This document shows positions 44,298 through 54,212 of a stretch of DNA of 64,000 bases, one piece after another (within the stretch, counting starts at the first letter, position 1; the number at the start of each line of letters is the position of its first letter). The notes beneath the pieces are model-generated. The model saw nothing but the letters and a program-made list of their open reading frames with translations. It did no database searches and had not been told where the DNA came from. The position numbers were made by a program, and so were the translations under genes. This DNA is from Paraliobacillus zengyii (lineage in GTDB: Bacteria; Bacillota; Bacilli; Bacillales; Amphibacillaceae). The stretch lies in the NCBI RefSeq assembly GCF_003268595.1, contig NZ_CP029797.1, positions 3,664,452 through 3,728,451 on the forward strand, given 5' to 3'.

Positions 44298-45671
44298 ATG
44301 TACCATGCAGAATCGTTAAAAGAAAAAACACGTTTATTTCTTTCTATTATGTGGCCAATTATGATAACTCAGCTCGGTTTAGCAGCCATGAACCTAGTGG
44401 ATACTATGATGTCTGGTCGTGTCGGAACGAATGATTTAGCCGGGGTTGCTATCGGCGCAAGCCTTTGGATGCCTATCTTCGTCGGTATTAATGGCGTAAT
44501 GTTAGCTGTAACGCCCATCATTGCACACTTAATGGGAAGTAATGAAAGAAACAAAATACATCGCACAGTAACACAAGCTCTTTATTTAGCAGTCATAATT
44601 GCTTTAATTGTCATACTAATTGGTGGTATATTACTTCAACCAATTTTAACATTTATGGATTTGGACCCAGATGTCCACTACATTGCGTTTCATTATTTAG
44701 TTGGGCTCTCCATCGGCATTATTCCATTGTTTTTATCTAATGTCATTCGTAATTTCTTTGATGGACAAGGCTTCACTAGAATTACAATGTTCATTACTAT
44801 CCTTGCTGTTCCTTTTAATGTCCTTTTAAATTATAGTTTAATCTTTGGTCATTTTGGTATGCCCGAACTCGGTGGGATTGGCGCAGGTTATGCTACTGGA
44901 TTAACATTTTGGATTATTTTATTTGCTAGTGTCTGGATGACTTTTAAGTTAAATGTTGTGAGGGAATACAAATTATTAGTCAAATGGACCAAGCCTTCAT
45001 GGCAAGCTTGGAAAGAACAGCTTTCAATAGGAATACCTATGGGCCTTTCGATTTTCTTTGAAGCAAGCATATTCTCGGTTGTGACTTTATTAGTCGGCAT
45101 TATGTTCTCGACCATTGCCATTGCGGCGAATCAAATCGTAATAAGCTTTACTTCATTGATTTTTATGATTCCTTTAAGTATCTCAATGGCCTTAACTATT
45201 GTAGTAGGGTATTCTATTGGCGGAAACAAATTACAGGCAGCAAAACAATATAGCTATATTGGGGTTTTAGGTGGAATTGGTGTTTTAGCTATAGGCGCTG
45301 TCTTTCTATTCTTTTTTAAAGAACCTATTTCTTATCTATATACAAAGGATCCTGAAGTTGTAGCATTAGCAAGTCAATTATTTATGGTTGCAATTATTTA
45401 TCAACTATCAGATGCTGCACAAGCAGGGTTACAAGGTGTACTTCGAGGCTACAAAGATGTTAAACTACCGTTTTATATTGCATTCGTCTCTTATTGGATA
45501 ATTGGAATTCCTAGTGGTTTCATTCTCTCAAGTTACACGAGCTTAGGGCCTGCTGGATTTTGGATCGGCATTATACTAGGCTTAAGCTTTGCTGCTATTG
45601 GCTTTCTATTTAGATTACGAATCGTTTACCGAAGCGCAAAAAGCTCTACGGTTGAGAATAGCACTGTATAA
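44298..45671 (+). CDS. MATE-family multidrug efflux protein
   Basis: 457 residues with about 12 membrane helices and the twofold MATE repeat: an N-half MITQLGLAAMNLVDTMMSGRVG signature and C-half QIVISFTSLIFMIPLSISMA. It probably exports cationic drugs with sodium or protons. The closest style is the NorM/DinF-like branch. The GGAGGACTTAC ribosome site is good. A strong terminator follows. No regulator is linked nearby. Confidence 0.92.
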   Translation: MYHAESLKEKTRLFLSIMWPIMITQLGLAAMNLVDTMMSGRVGTNDLAGVAIGASLWMPIFVGINGVMLAVTPIIAHLMGSNERNKIHRTVTQALYLAVIIALIVILIGGILLQPILTFMDLDPDVHYIAFHYLVGLSIGIIPLFLSNVIRNFFDGQGFTRITMFITILAVPFNVLLNYSLIFGHFGMPELGGIGAGYATGLTFWIILFASVWMTFKLNVVREYKLLVKWTKPSWQAWKEQLSIGIPMGLSIFFEASIFSVVTLLVGIMFSTIAIAANQIVISFTSLIFMIPLSISMALTIVVGYSIGGNKLQAAKQYSYIGVLGGIGVLAIGAVFLFFFKEPISYLYTKDPEVVALASQLFMVAIIYQLSDAAQAGLQGVLRGYKDVKLPFYIAFVSYWIIGIPSGFILSSYTSLGPAGFWIGIILGLSFAAIGFLFRLRIVYRSAKSSTVENSTV

Positions 45672-45700
45672 TGAAGTTTTATTAATGATCATAGATAATT

Positions 45701-45736
45701 TGATGAGTCCTTTTGAAGGATTCATCAGATTTTTTC
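45701..45736. terminator. Terminator of the MATE gene
   Basis: TGATGAGTCCTT and AAGGATTCATCA pair, then T-rich. It lies between convergent genes. Confidence 0.85.
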
Positions 45737-45744
45737 TATACGCT

Positions 45745-46293
45745 TCAATCCGTCGATAAGATCGAATAGATATGATGGTCTTCAAACTTTCCATTGATTT
45801 TCAGTTGATCACGCAAGGTCCCTTCTTTCTTAAATCCACAATGTTCTAAAACATTAATTGATCCTTTATTTCTTGGCATAACACCTGCCTCAATTCGATG
45901 AAAGTCCGCTTCTTCAAACGCGAACCTAATTGCGAGCTTGACCGCTTCTGTCATGTATCCATGCCCTTTATATCGATGATCCAGTCCATAGCCAATCATA
46001 CATTTTTCAGCTGTTCCTCTTTCAATGAAAAAAAATGAGACCGTTCCTACTAGTTTGTTGCTTCCATTAATAAAGATACCAAATTGATACCCCTTATCCT
46101 CTTCCCATGCCTTTTTATCCTTTTCTATCATTTCTTCCTGCTTTTCTAATGTAAAAAAGTCATCCTTTTTATCAACAGGAGAATAACGATCAAATATCTC
46201 CCTATTCTCTTTATTCATATCTAACAATGCAGATGCATCCTCTTTTTGTAATGCTCGAATCGTAATGTTTGTTCCAATTAATTCACTTTTCAC
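45745..46293 (-). CDS. GNAT acetyltransferase, RimJ/RimL-like
   Basis: 182 residues. It has the RimJ/L pattern: TNITIRALQKEDASALLDM at the start, MIGYGLDHRYKGHGYMTEAVKLAIRFAF in the acetyl-CoA site and HRIEAGVMPRNKGSINVLEHCGFKKEG. It likely N-acetylates a protein or an amine; no substrate can be read. It is monocistronic and convergent with the MATE gene. Confidence 0.9.
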   Translation of the reverse strand: MKSELIGTNITIRALQKEDASALLDMNKENREIFDRYSPVDKKDDFFTLEKQEEMIEKDKKAWEEDKGYQFGIFINGSNKLVGTVSFFFIERGTAEKCMIGYGLDHRYKGHGYMTEAVKLAIRFAFEEADFHRIEAGVMPRNKGSINVLEHCGFKKEGTLRDQLKINGKFEDHHIYSILSTD

Positions 46294-46619
46294 TTTCTTC
46301 CACCCCTTACATTCTCTTTCTCATCTATCTATTGTAATAGAAGTTAGCGAATATTTCCTGCTTTAAAATCGATAGTGTAACTGCTACTAAATTATTCTAG
46401 TAAAATGTCTTTTATCTATTTGTCGAAATTATTCACCCTATGTAACGTAAGACAATTTCTACTTCTTTGAAAATGTAAATTTCCATACTATACTCAAAAA
46501 AACTGGTGATCCTTTAATAGCGGATTCACCAGTTTCTGCGCTTGTCATTTTTAGGATCTTTTTGTAAAATTATTCTAAATTAGTAATTTAAAATGTTACT
46601 TTTACATTCTAAACCTTTA
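46294..46619. other. Intergenic region with the serA terminator
   Basis: No gene. The strong hairpin at 46496-46537 ends the serA transcript on the minus strand. Confidence 0.6.
46496..46537 (-). terminator. Terminator of serA
   Basis: AAACTGGTGAATCC pairs with GGATCACCAGTTT (one bulge), then seven T. Confidence 0.9.
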
Positions 46620-48206
46620 TTATAATTGTATCGCTGTTACAGTATTAATATCTGGAAGGTCTGTTAATGCTTTTATGTTTTCATCATCTAGATTTTTATC
46701 CACTGTTAATAACATAATAGCTTCCCCACCAATATCTGCTCTACCTACTTGCATCGTCGCAATATTAATCTTATGTTCTGCAAGAATGGTACCTACTTTA
46801 CCTATTGCACCCGGTTGATCTTTATGGTGAATAAACACTATATTACCTTCTGGAACTACATCAACACTATATGATTCAACTTGAACAATCCTAGAGCCTA
46901 AACCATTCAGTAGTGTACCAGCTACGGCTTTTGTTCCAGTTTTTGTTTTCACTTCTACTGTAATTAAATTTGTGAACCCTTTTGTAGTGCTAGTTTTCTG
47001 TTCATTAATAACAATGCCTCGCTGTTCAGCTAAATAGGCAGCATTCACATCATTAATATGGTCCCCAAAATGGCGTTTTAATAATCCTTTGACTGTATTT
47101 CTAGTTAATGGTGCAACTTCAACTTCATATAATTCACCTGCATAGTAGATAGTTATTTCTTCGATAACCTCTTCTGTGATATTTGTTAAGAAAATCCCAA
47201 GCTTTTCAGCTAAATAAAAATAGGGTTCAATTTTAGCCATTAAATCTTTTGGTACAGAAGGTAAATTCACAGGATTTTTAACCAACCCTCCTGTTAGTAA
47301 ACGAACGACATCGTGACTAACATCGACTGCAACACTTTCTTGTGCTTCTACTGTACTTGCACCTAGATGTGGTGTAGCAATTACTTCAGGTAATGCTAAT
47401 AACTTATGGTCTGTTGCTGGTTCTTCCTCAAACACATCTAATGCAGCACCAGCAACCTTTCCAGATATAATAGCATCATACAGAGCATCTTCTTCAATAA
47501 TGCCGCCACGGGCACAATTAACTATTTGAACGCCATCTTTCATTTTTTTAAATGCCTGGGCGTTAATTAAATGTTTGGTTTCTTTTAATAACGGTGTATG
47601 GACAGTAATAAAATCTGCTACTTTAATCACGTCTTCTACCGAACCTACTTTAACGCCAAGTTGTTCCGCTTTTTCCTCTGTTAAGAATGGATCATAAGCA
47701 ACGATCTTCATTCTTTGTCCCTTTGCCCGCATAGCCACTTCTCGGCCAATTCGACCCATACCTATTACGCCTAGTGTCTTGCCCTTTAATTCGACTCCAA
47801 CGTATGATTTTCGATCCCACTTTTTCTGCATTAAAGCATGATAGGCCTGTGGTATCTTTCTAGCTAATGACATCATCATTGCCATCGTATGCTCAGCAGC
47901 AGAATTCGTATTTCCATCAGGTGCATTAACAACAATAACACCGTGTTCTGTAGCGGCATCTAAATCTATATTATCAACACCTACACCTGCTCGACCAATA
48001 ATCTTAAGGTTTTTACCTTGTGCTATAATCTCACGTGTTACTTTCGTTTGACTTCGTACAAGTAATGCATCATAGTCTACAATTTTCTCTGCCAATTGCT
48101 CTGGCGTCAAATCAGTTATCATATCTACTTCAATTTGCGCTTCCTCACGTAATGGAAAAATACCGTCTTCACTTAATGGATCACTAATCAATACTTTAAA
48201 TGTCAT
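46620..48206 (-). CDS. serA: D-3-phosphoglycerate dehydrogenase
   Basis: 528 residues, full-length SerA. It oxidises 3-phosphoglycerate, the first step of serine synthesis. The NAD-binding [13 protein letters not shown] motif, the Arg-Glu-His catalytic set ([10 protein letters not shown] and [10 protein letters not shown]) and the C-terminal ACT domain ([21 protein letters not shown]) are present. An intervening domain (about 320-445) precedes the ACT domain, as in Bacillus. The long T-box leader with a serine specifier shows charging-dependent control. Confidence 0.97.
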   Translation of the reverse strand: MTFKVLISDPLSEDGIFPLREEAQIEVDMITDLTPEQLAEKIVDYDALLVRSQTKVTREIIAQGKNLKIIGRAGVGVDNIDLDAATEHGVIVVNAPDGNTNSAAEHTMAMMMSLARKIPQAYHALMQKKWDRKSYVGVELKGKTLGVIGMGRIGREVAMRAKGQRMKIVAYDPFLTEEKAEQLGVKVGSVEDVIKVADFITVHTPLLKETKHLINAQAFKKMKDGVQIVNCARGGIIEEDALYDAIISGKVAGAALDVFEEEPATDHKLLALPEVIATPHLGASTVEAQESVAVDVSHDVVRLLTGGLVKNPVNLPSVPKDLMAKIEPYFYLAEKLGIFLTNITEEVIEEITIYYAGELYEVEVAPLTRNTVKGLLKRHFGDHINDVNAAYLAEQRGIVINEQKTSTTKGFTNLITVEVKTKTGTKAVAGTLLNGLGSRIVQVESYSVDVVPEGNIVFIHHKDQPGAIGKVGTILAEHKINIATMQVGRADIGGEAIMLLTVDKNLDDENIKALTDLPDINTVTAIQL

Positions 48207-48310
48207 TTTAATTTACCCCCTGTTTATTAGTACTACAACTAGCATGTCTAGCACTCCATTTATCTAATACCTTTACTTTGTCTCCTTTCTGATTTTAATA
48301 TATTATTAGA

Positions 48311-48600
48311 AAAAACTAAAAAAACTTTCCACCCTCTACGTTTACGTAAGGGGCGAAAAGTTGAAACATCCGCGGTACCACCCTAAATTTCACTGTGTTT
48401 ATTTATTACACACAGTCTTCATTGGTATTATGCTGTAACGGGCATAGCCGTGCAGACCTACTTAATTAACCTTTCAATCCGCCAACTCCGAAGTGCTATT
48501 TATTATACGACACACTGGTTCGCAGCTACCACCAGCTCTCTTTAGTATACAATATAATAAACCTGTCTTCATCTACGTTCATTATCTATTCACAAAGTAT
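48311..48600 (-). promoter_or_regulatory. T-box riboswitch (tRNA-Ser, specifier AGC) of serA
   Basis: The minus strand carries the T-box AGGGTGGTACCGCGG (48370-48384) and a stem-I distal part GCTGGTGGTAGCTGCGAACC. The specifier reads AGC in AATAGCACTTC (codon at 48495-48497), which is serine. The hairpin ending in T-runs at 48315-48362 is the terminator that uncharged tRNA-Ser would disrupt. Function fits serA directly downstream. Confidence 0.92.
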
Positions 48601-48615
48601 TTTGAATTTTCATAT

Positions 48616-48643
48616 ATCATAGCATGATAAAAAATAATGTCAA
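48616..48643 (-). promoter_or_regulatory. SigA promoter of the serA T-box leader
   Basis: TTGACA (48638-48643), 16 bp, TATGAT (48616-48621), with a TG just before the -10, read on the minus strand. Confidence 0.85.
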
Positions 48644-48712
48644 CAGTTTTTACAGAAAAATTAAAAATTTGACCTTGTTTTTTCGATAATATTGTAATAT
48701 ATCATTTTTCAT

Positions 48713-48776
48713 AAAAAAAAAAGCCTATCCTTCTGCTACTATCTAAAAAGATAGCAACAGAAAAGATAGGCTTTTC
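48713..48776 (-). terminator. Terminator of the rpsF-ssb-rpsR operon
   Basis: AAAAGCCTATC and GATAGGCTTTT close a long stem, then T-run on the minus strand. Confidence 0.9.
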
Positions 48777-48788
48777 ACTTTCAACAAA

Positions 48789-49019
48789 TCAATCGTTCAC
48801 GTATGGCAATAAAGCCATTTGGCGCGAGCGTTTGATTGCTCTTGTCAATTTACGTTGATATTTTGCAGAAGTACCTGTTACACGACGAGGAAGAATTTTC
48901 CCTCTTTCTGAAACAAATCTTCTTAGTAAATCAACATCTTTATAATCAATGTGTGTTATGCCATTTGCTGTGAAATAACATACCTTACGACGTTTTGGAC
49001 GTCCACGACGAGCTACCAT
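48789..49019 (-). CDS. rpsR: Ribosomal protein S18
   Basis: 76 residues, highly basic, with [25 protein letters not shown] and [43 protein letters not shown], the universal S18 pattern. It pairs with S6 on the platform of the 30S subunit. It keeps a single cysteine (CYFT) and has no second CxxC, so this is the zinc-free form. It is third in the rpsF-ssb-rpsR operon. Confidence 0.98.
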   Translation of the reverse strand: MVARRGRPKRRKVCYFTANGITHIDYKDVDLLRRFVSERGKILPRRVTGTSAKYQRKLTRAIKRSRQMALLPYVND

Positions 49020-49046
49020 AAGAAAGTCCTCCTTTATAATTAAATA

Positions 49047-49535
49047 TTAAAACGGTAAATCATCATCTGATATATCAATTGGCTCTCCGTTATCTTTAAA
49101 CGGATCCGATTCATTTTGGTTCGAATTATTAGTATTAGACGACTGGTTTTGGTCCTGAGCTTTATTATACCCATCCATACCTTGTCCACTATTCTGTGAA
49201 TTTGATCCTCCGCTACCTTTTGACTCAAGAAACTGAACAGAATCTGCTACAATTTCTGTGACAAATACACGTTTTCCGTCTTGTCCTTCAAAGTTTCGAG
49301 TTTGCACACGACCATCAACACCCACAAGACTACCTTTACTCATAAAGTTAGCCAAATTTTCTGCCGGACGTCTCCATACGACACAGTTGATAAAGTCTGC
49401 TTCTCTTTCTCCTTGCTGGTTTGAAAACGGGCGATTGACTGCTAAGGTGAAATTAGCTACTGCAACGCCATTTGCAGTATAGCGTAAGTCTGGATCTTTC
49501 GTTAACCTGCCTACAAGTACGACACGATTTAACAT
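49047..49535 (-). CDS. ssb: Single-stranded DNA-binding protein
   Basis: 162 residues. The OB-fold domain (1-108) starts [23 protein letters not shown], with conserved aromatic DNA-contact positions. The Gly/Asn/Gln-rich linker (about 110-150) leads to the acidic tip DDDLPF, which recruits partner proteins. It is the chromosomal SsbA type, between rpsF and rpsR as in all Bacillaceae. Confidence 0.98.
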   Translation of the reverse strand: MLNRVVLVGRLTKDPDLRYTANGVAVANFTLAVNRPFSNQQGEREADFINCVVWRRPAENLANFMSKGSLVGVDGRVQTRNFEGQDGKRVFVTEIVADSVQFLESKGSGGSNSQNSGQGMDGYNKAQDQNQSSNTNNSNQNESDPFKDNGEPIDISDDDLPF

Positions 49536-49547
49536 GAGATCCCCTCC

Positions 49548-49838
49548 TTATTTGTCGTCTTCGCGTACAGCTATGTGACGAATAATATCATCACTAAACT
49601 TCGCTTGACGATCAAATTCATTAATTGCTGTTACATCGCCTATAAATTTAATCAATACATAGTAACCATCACGAAAATCATTGATTTCATAAGCAAGTCT
49701 CTTCTTGCCTTTTTCTTCAACTTTTACGATTTCCGCTCCATTATCAGTAAGGATACTGTTAAAACGCTCAACTAATGCTGTCTGCGCTTCTTCCTCAATG
49801 TTTGGGCGGATGATGTACATAATCTCATAATTTCTCAT
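49548..49838 (-). CDS. rpsF: Ribosomal protein S6
   Basis: The start at 49838 ([17 protein letters not shown]) is chosen because AAAGGAGGTGCAAACGG precedes it; 96 residues. It has the S6 ferredoxin-like fold with [21 protein letters not shown]. It heads the rpsF-ssb-rpsR operon and binds S18. The leader just upstream is a likely S6:S18 autoregulatory site (ACCAAAAGGAGCCGCTAAG), though this is not certain. Confidence 0.97.
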   Translation of the reverse strand: MRNYEIMYIIRPNIEEEAQTALVERFNSILTDNGAEIVKVEEKGKKRLAYEINDFRDGYYVLIKFIGDVTAINEFDRQAKFSDDIIRHIAVREDDK

Positions 49839-50014
49839 CCGTTTGCACCTCCTTTTGGTCTTAGCGGCTCCTTTTGGTATAAAGGAACAAGGAGTAATTT
49901 CATTCATTACTCACAATCAAGTATTATACCAAACTTTTCAAAAAAGCGCAACATTATTTTGAGCATTACTTCCTTCTGTTAAAATTATACGTTTACTTCT
50001 ATAATGATCCAGGC

Positions 50015-51115
50015 TTACACATTGAAACGGAAATGTATTACATCGCCGTCTTTCACCAAATAGTCTTTTCCTTCTAAACGCACGTTTCCTTTTTCTTTTG
50101 CACCAGCCATTGAACCGCCTTCAACTAGATCATCATAAGATACCGTTTCTGCTCGGATAAATCCACGTTCGAAATCTGTATGAATGATACCTGCGGCTTG
50201 AGGAGCTTTAATTCCTTTGTTAAATGTCCAAGCACGAACTTCCTGTTCACCAGCAGTGAAATAAGTTGCCATACCTAATAATTGATACGTTGCTTTAATC
50301 AATTGATCTAGACCAGACTCTTCAATTCCTAACTCTTCTAGGAACATCTCTTTCTCTTCGCCGTCTAACTCAGCAATTTCTGATTCTACTTTTGCACTTA
50401 TTACAATAACTTCTGCTGTCTCATTTCCAGCAAATTCACGTACCTTTATTACATGAGGGTTTATATCTGCTTCTAAAAGTTCGTCTTCCCCAACATTTGC
50501 AACATACAATATTGGTTTGCTTGTTAATAAATGTAATCCTTTTACAATCTTTTCTTGATCTTCTGTAAAACTTACAGACCTAGCGGGTTTTTCAGTTTCA
50601 AATGCATCATGTAACTTAGTTAAGACATCAAATTCTGCAACAGCTTCTTTATCTTTTTGTCTTGTCATTTTTTCAACACGTTGCATTCTTTTCGTAACGG
50701 TTTCTAGATCTGCTAGAATTAATTCTAAATTAATTGTTTCAATATCAGAGATTGGGTCTACTCCTCCTGATACATGTGTGATATTTTCATCTTCAAAACA
50801 ACGTACAACGTGGCAAATAGCATCCACTTGACGAATATGAGATAGAAATTTATTCCCTAATCCCTCCCCTTTACTAGCACCTTTTACAATACCTGCAATA
50901 TCAGTAAATTCAAAAGCTGTAGGAATTGTCTTCTTCGGTTTTACTAATTCAGTTAGCTTAGATAATCTTTCATCTGGTACTTCTACGATTCCTACATTAG
51001 GATCTATTGTACAAAATGGGTAGTTTGCTGCTTCTGCCCCAGCTTGTGTGATCGCGTTAAATAAAGTCGATTTCCCCACGTTAGGTAAACCAACAATTCC
51101 TGCTGTTAATGCCAT
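50015..51115 (-). CDS. ychF: YchF/OLA1-family GTP/ATPase
   Basis: The start at 51115 (MALTAGIVGLPNVGKSTLF) follows AAGGAGTGG; 366 residues, the normal length. The P-loop GLPNVGKST, switch II DIAGIVKGASKGEGLGNKF and the C-terminal TGS domain (RAWTFNKGIKAPQAAGIIHTD) are present. YchF prefers ATP and affects ribosome or stress functions. An extra upstream in-frame start lacks a ribosome site. It lies next to the rpsF operon, its usual place. Confidence 0.97.
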   Translation of the reverse strand: MALTAGIVGLPNVGKSTLFNAITQAGAEAANYPFCTIDPNVGIVEVPDERLSKLTELVKPKKTIPTAFEFTDIAGIVKGASKGEGLGNKFLSHIRQVDAICHVVRCFEDENITHVSGGVDPISDIETINLELILADLETVTKRMQRVEKMTRQKDKEAVAEFDVLTKLHDAFETEKPARSVSFTEDQEKIVKGLHLLTSKPILYVANVGEDELLEADINPHVIKVREFAGNETAEVIVISAKVESEIAELDGEEKEMFLEELGIEESGLDQLIKATYQLLGMATYFTAGEQEVRAWTFNKGIKAPQAAGIIHTDFERGFIRAETVSYDDLVEGGSMAGAKEKGNVRLEGKDYLVKDGDVIHFRFNV

Positions 51116-51312
51116 AAAACTTCCACTCCTTAAGGATATACCGCTCATATGAACGTTTCAGTCATACCAATTATAAATACAGTGATTCAAATTGACAAGT
51201 TATTAAAATTAGATTTTAACTGTTTATTTATTTTACACTTCTTACTTTTATCTACAGCTTTTCTGCAAGTTAAGACAATTAACTTGCACAAACTATAACT
51301 ATAGTTGTTTTT

Positions 51313-51328
51313 TGTTCCACGTGAAACA
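51313..51328. promoter_or_regulatory. parS site
   Basis: TGTTCCACGTGAAACA, a canonical parS. It lies between ychF and yyzM. Confidence 0.95.
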
Positions 51329-51379
51329 TACTTTTAATTATCTCAACATAGTAAGTTTTACCCTCGATAATATGATGCC

Positions 51380-51574
51380 TTAATCCTCTGCTGCAATAAT
51401 TACTTTCTTTAGCTTACTTTCGAATTTCTTACGCGGTACAAGAACACTATGTCCACAACCTTCACACTTAATACGAATATCCATTCCCATTCGAATTATT
51501 TTCCATTTGTTTTCTCCACAAGGGTGTGCCTTTTTCATCTGGACGACATCATGTAATTGATACTTTTTCTCCAT
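51380..51574 (-). CDS. yyzM: YyzM, DUF951 protein
   Basis: 64 residues from ATG 51574 (MEKKYQLHDVVQMKKAHPCG). It has the DUF951 pattern: KKAHPCGENKWKIIRMGMDIRIKCEGCGHSVLVPRKKFESKLKK. Cysteines at CGEN and CEGC may hold zinc. Function unknown, but it is widely conserved next to ychF. The GTG five codons upstream is less likely to be the true start. Confidence 0.9.
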   Translation of the reverse strand: MEKKYQLHDVVQMKKAHPCGENKWKIIRMGMDIRIKCEGCGHSVLVPRKKFESKLKKVIIAAED

Positions 51575-51634
51575 TATATCATGCCCCACTTCCTACTATA
51601 TTTTCTTATTAGTAGCCTATAGTTTATTTTATCA

Positions 51635-52657
51635 TTATCCACTTGTTTTGTATCGATTTATGAACGGATATAATAGTAAAGTTGCTAATATATATAAATT
51701 TAATAAGCCATATAGAGGATATAGATATTCAATTAACGTTGAAAAACCAAATTTCGTTAGCGGAATCATACATAACACTAGCACTAATACAATTAACCAT
51801 AACGGTGCATTGATCTTATCCCGGATTCTACTTACTAAACCAAGCGTTCCTGATACAGCAGTTGTAAAAATTGCAAACCATAATAATACAGACATAAACA
51901 AAAACATTGTATAGGGATAGTTTTTTAAAATCGCAAACAGCGGTATCTCATATACTAATATATCATCTGCAATTTGAACAAGACTATTATTATAGATATA
52001 GGATATAAAGCCTAGTATGGCACCACTTCCAATACTAGCAAAAACTGCTTCACCTTTCGCTTTTATCTGATTACCTATTGCACCTATTACGGCAATTAAA
52101 GGTAATATATTTAAAGATGTGAATGTAAAAGCAGCCATCCAGTTTCTTTGCTTATCAATAGATAATAAAAGTGTTAAATCTTCTTTAATGATGAAGGAAA
52201 TAAGTACACTTATTAACCCAACTAATAGTAATGGTAAAATAAAGCTATTTATTGACAGTATGCCATCTATATCCCATATAAAAACAAGTATCAATGGAAT
52301 AACAATTAATACAATACCCCACCAATAGGGATATTGAAATGCCTCAACAGTAACACCACTACCCGCTAACATAATTACAGTGGTTGAAAAAAGATAAATA
52401 ACAATCATTGCATCATATAGGTGCGCAAAACGCTTGCCAACTAATACCTTTAACACAGGCAAATATTGCGTCGTTTTATTTTGAAAACTGATAATCAAAA
52501 TTGAATAACAACAAATCGAAAATAAAATTGTGAATAATCCTATAGCTAGTCCACTTTCTGCACCAAAAAATTGCCATAACTCTCTTCCAGATGCATAACC
52601 TGCACCTATCATTGTACCTATTATTAAAAAAGTCCATTTCATTCCTGCTTTAAACAT
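51635..52657 (-). CDS. YkvI-like membrane transporter
   Basis: The start at 52657 (MFKAGMKWTFLIIGTMIGAGYASG) follows TGGGAGTGA; 340 residues. About ten membrane helices with a LeuT-like start (GTMIGAGYASGRELWQFFG) place it in the YkvI group of amino-acid/polyamine/organocation-type carriers. The substrate is unknown. It is divergent from yyaC, with little space between the two. Confidence 0.8.
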   Translation of the reverse strand: MFKAGMKWTFLIIGTMIGAGYASGRELWQFFGAESGLAIGLFTILFSICCYSILIISFQNKTTQYLPVLKVLVGKRFAHLYDAMIVIYLFSTTVIMLAGSGVTVEAFQYPYWWGIVLIVIPLILVFIWDIDGILSINSFILPLLLVGLISVLISFIIKEDLTLLLSIDKQRNWMAAFTFTSLNILPLIAVIGAIGNQIKAKGEAVFASIGSGAILGFISYIYNNSLVQIADDILVYEIPLFAILKNYPYTMFLFMSVLLWFAIFTTAVSGTLGLVSRIRDKINAPLWLIVLVLVLCMIPLTKFGFSTLIEYLYPLYGLLNLYILATLLLYPFINRYKTSG

Positions 52658-52746
52658 TATTATATTCACTCCCATTTTTTTAAAAGATGTATAGAATCAT
52701 TCAAAAATTCGTATACTAATAAAAATATGTTATGGGAGTGAAAGCT

Positions 52747-53343
52747 ATGAATCTAAAAGAAGTATCATTTGATAAATCAGAAAAAAGATATCCTTACGAT
52801 GACAGATTTGTTTATCGTTCTCTTAGTCAGAGTATCTATCAATGGCTACCTTCTGAAGCATACGAATTCATTATTATCTGTATTGGAACAGATCGATCAA
52901 CTGGTGATTCCCTTGGTCCTTTAACAGGTACATTATTAAATAAATGGAAACATTCTCATTTCACTGTTTATGGCACATTAGAAGATCCTGTACATGCCGT
53001 TAATTTAAAGGAACAATTACATAAAATAAAAAGCAAACATAAAAACCCCTATATTATTGCAATAGATGCTTGCTTAGGCAGAAAAGATTCCGTCGGCATG
53101 ATTACCACTGGCATTGGTTCTATACGACCTGGTGCAGCTTTACAGAAGGACTTACCACCTGTAGGCAACATTTATCTTACAGGTATCGTGAATATTAACG
53201 GTTATATGGATTATATGGTTTTGCAAAGTACTCGTTTACACCTTGTAATGAACATGGCAGAAACAATTGCTAAGTCTTTACATCATCTACATCATTACCT
53301 TTCATATCCTACTATGGAGAGAAAAAAGATAGAAACCATTTAA
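52747..53343 (+). CDS. yyaC: YyaC, spore-associated GPR-like protein
   Basis: The start at 52747 (MNLKEVSFDKSEKRYPYDD) is chosen because GGGAGTGA precedes it; 198 residues. DUF1256, related to spore protease GPR: FIIICIGTDRSTGDSLGPLTGTLL, EDPVHAVNLKEQL and IIAIDACLGRKDSVGMITTG. YyaC is expressed in the forespore and works in spore formation. Its presence supports an endospore former. It is convergent with the DUF554 gene across a two-way terminator. Confidence 0.93.
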   Translation: MNLKEVSFDKSEKRYPYDDRFVYRSLSQSIYQWLPSEAYEFIIICIGTDRSTGDSLGPLTGTLLNKWKHSHFTVYGTLEDPVHAVNLKEQLHKIKSKHKNPYIIAIDACLGRKDSVGMITTGIGSIRPGAALQKDLPPVGNIYLTGIVNINGYMDYMVLQSTRLHLVMNMAETIAKSLHHLHHYLSYPTMERKKIETI

Positions 53344-53366
53344 TTAGCAGTAATGGTTTCTATCTT
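53326..53366. terminator. Bidirectional terminator after yyaC
   Basis: AAGATAGAAACCATT and AATGGTTTCTATCTT are a perfect 15-bp inverted repeat between convergent genes. Confidence 0.9.
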
Positions 53367-53386
53367 AAAGTTAGTAATCTATCGGA

Positions 53387-54097
53387 TTAACCTATTAAGT
53401 ATTGATATATTGTATATATAATACCTACCATAAACAGTGACGGTAATAGATTAGCTATGCGAATACTAGTAATGTTTAGCATATTTAGACCTATTGCGAC
53501 TATTAATAGACCACCAGTTGCTGTCATTTCGACAATAAACCCATCTAATAATAAAGGCGGTATCCATTTTTCTATTGTTGTTGCCATTAATACAATCGTC
53601 CCTTGATAAAGAACTACTGGAATTGCAGAGAGAATAACACCAAATCCTAATGTAGTAGCTAATACAAGTGAGGTAAAGCCATCTAATATAGATTTCGTTA
53701 TTAGTACACCATGATCTCCTCTTAGCCCACCATCTAATGCACCTATAATAGCCATTGCTCCTACAACAAAGATCAAGGATGCTGTAATAAAACCTTGTGA
53801 TATTTTTGAATCAACTTTATTACCACTAATAATAGATTCGACCCAAGTCCCAATTTGATTTAGCCTATTCTCTATATCTATTACTTCTCCTAGTATTGCT
53901 CCGATCATAATACTTAACAAAACAATTATAATGTGATTGACTTGTAAAGCCATTTGCAAGCCAATCAGTATAATTGTTAATGCTATCCCACTTAAGATTG
54001 TTTCTTTGTATCTTTCGGGGATTTTTCTGAAAAACAAGCCTAGTACAGTACCAATTATAATAGCTACCCCATTAATGATCGTACCTAATAAAGCCAT
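53387..54097 (-). CDS. DUF554-family membrane protein
   Basis: The start at 54097 (MALLGTIINGVAIIIGTVLG) follows GTAGGTGAAATT; 236 residues with six to seven membrane helices. The DUF554 hallmark is GTIINGVAIIIGTVLGLFF with GALDGGLRGDHGVLITKSILDG. The function is unknown. It is often next to the parAB genes in Firmicutes. A parS site lies just upstream. Confidence 0.88.
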   Translation of the reverse strand: MALLGTIINGVAIIIGTVLGLFFRKIPERYKETILSGIALTIILIGLQMALQVNHIIIVLLSIMIGAILGEVIDIENRLNQIGTWVESIISGNKVDSKISQGFITASLIFVVGAMAIIGALDGGLRGDHGVLITKSILDGFTSLVLATTLGFGVILSAIPVVLYQGTIVLMATTIEKWIPPLLLDGFIVEMTATGGLLIVAIGLNMLNITSIRIANLLPSLFMVGIIYTIYQYLIG

Positions 54098-54130
54098 ACT
54101 AATTTCACCTACCCTCATCCTGGCTCTCAT

Positions 54131-54146
54131 TGTTCCACGTGAAACA
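54131..54146. promoter_or_regulatory. parS site
   Basis: TGTTCCACGTGAAACA, a perfect copy upstream of the DUF554 gene and downstream of parB. Confidence 0.95.
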
Positions 54147-54162
54147 ATATACTAAACTACAG

Positions 54163-54212
54163 AAATAAAGCCTGACAGATGGGGTTTCTTCCCGTTGTCA
54201 GGCCTTTATTTA
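54163..54212 (-). terminator. Terminator of the parAB operon
   Basis: AAATAAAGGCCTGACA and TGTCAGGCTTTATTT pair on the minus strand. Confidence 0.85.
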
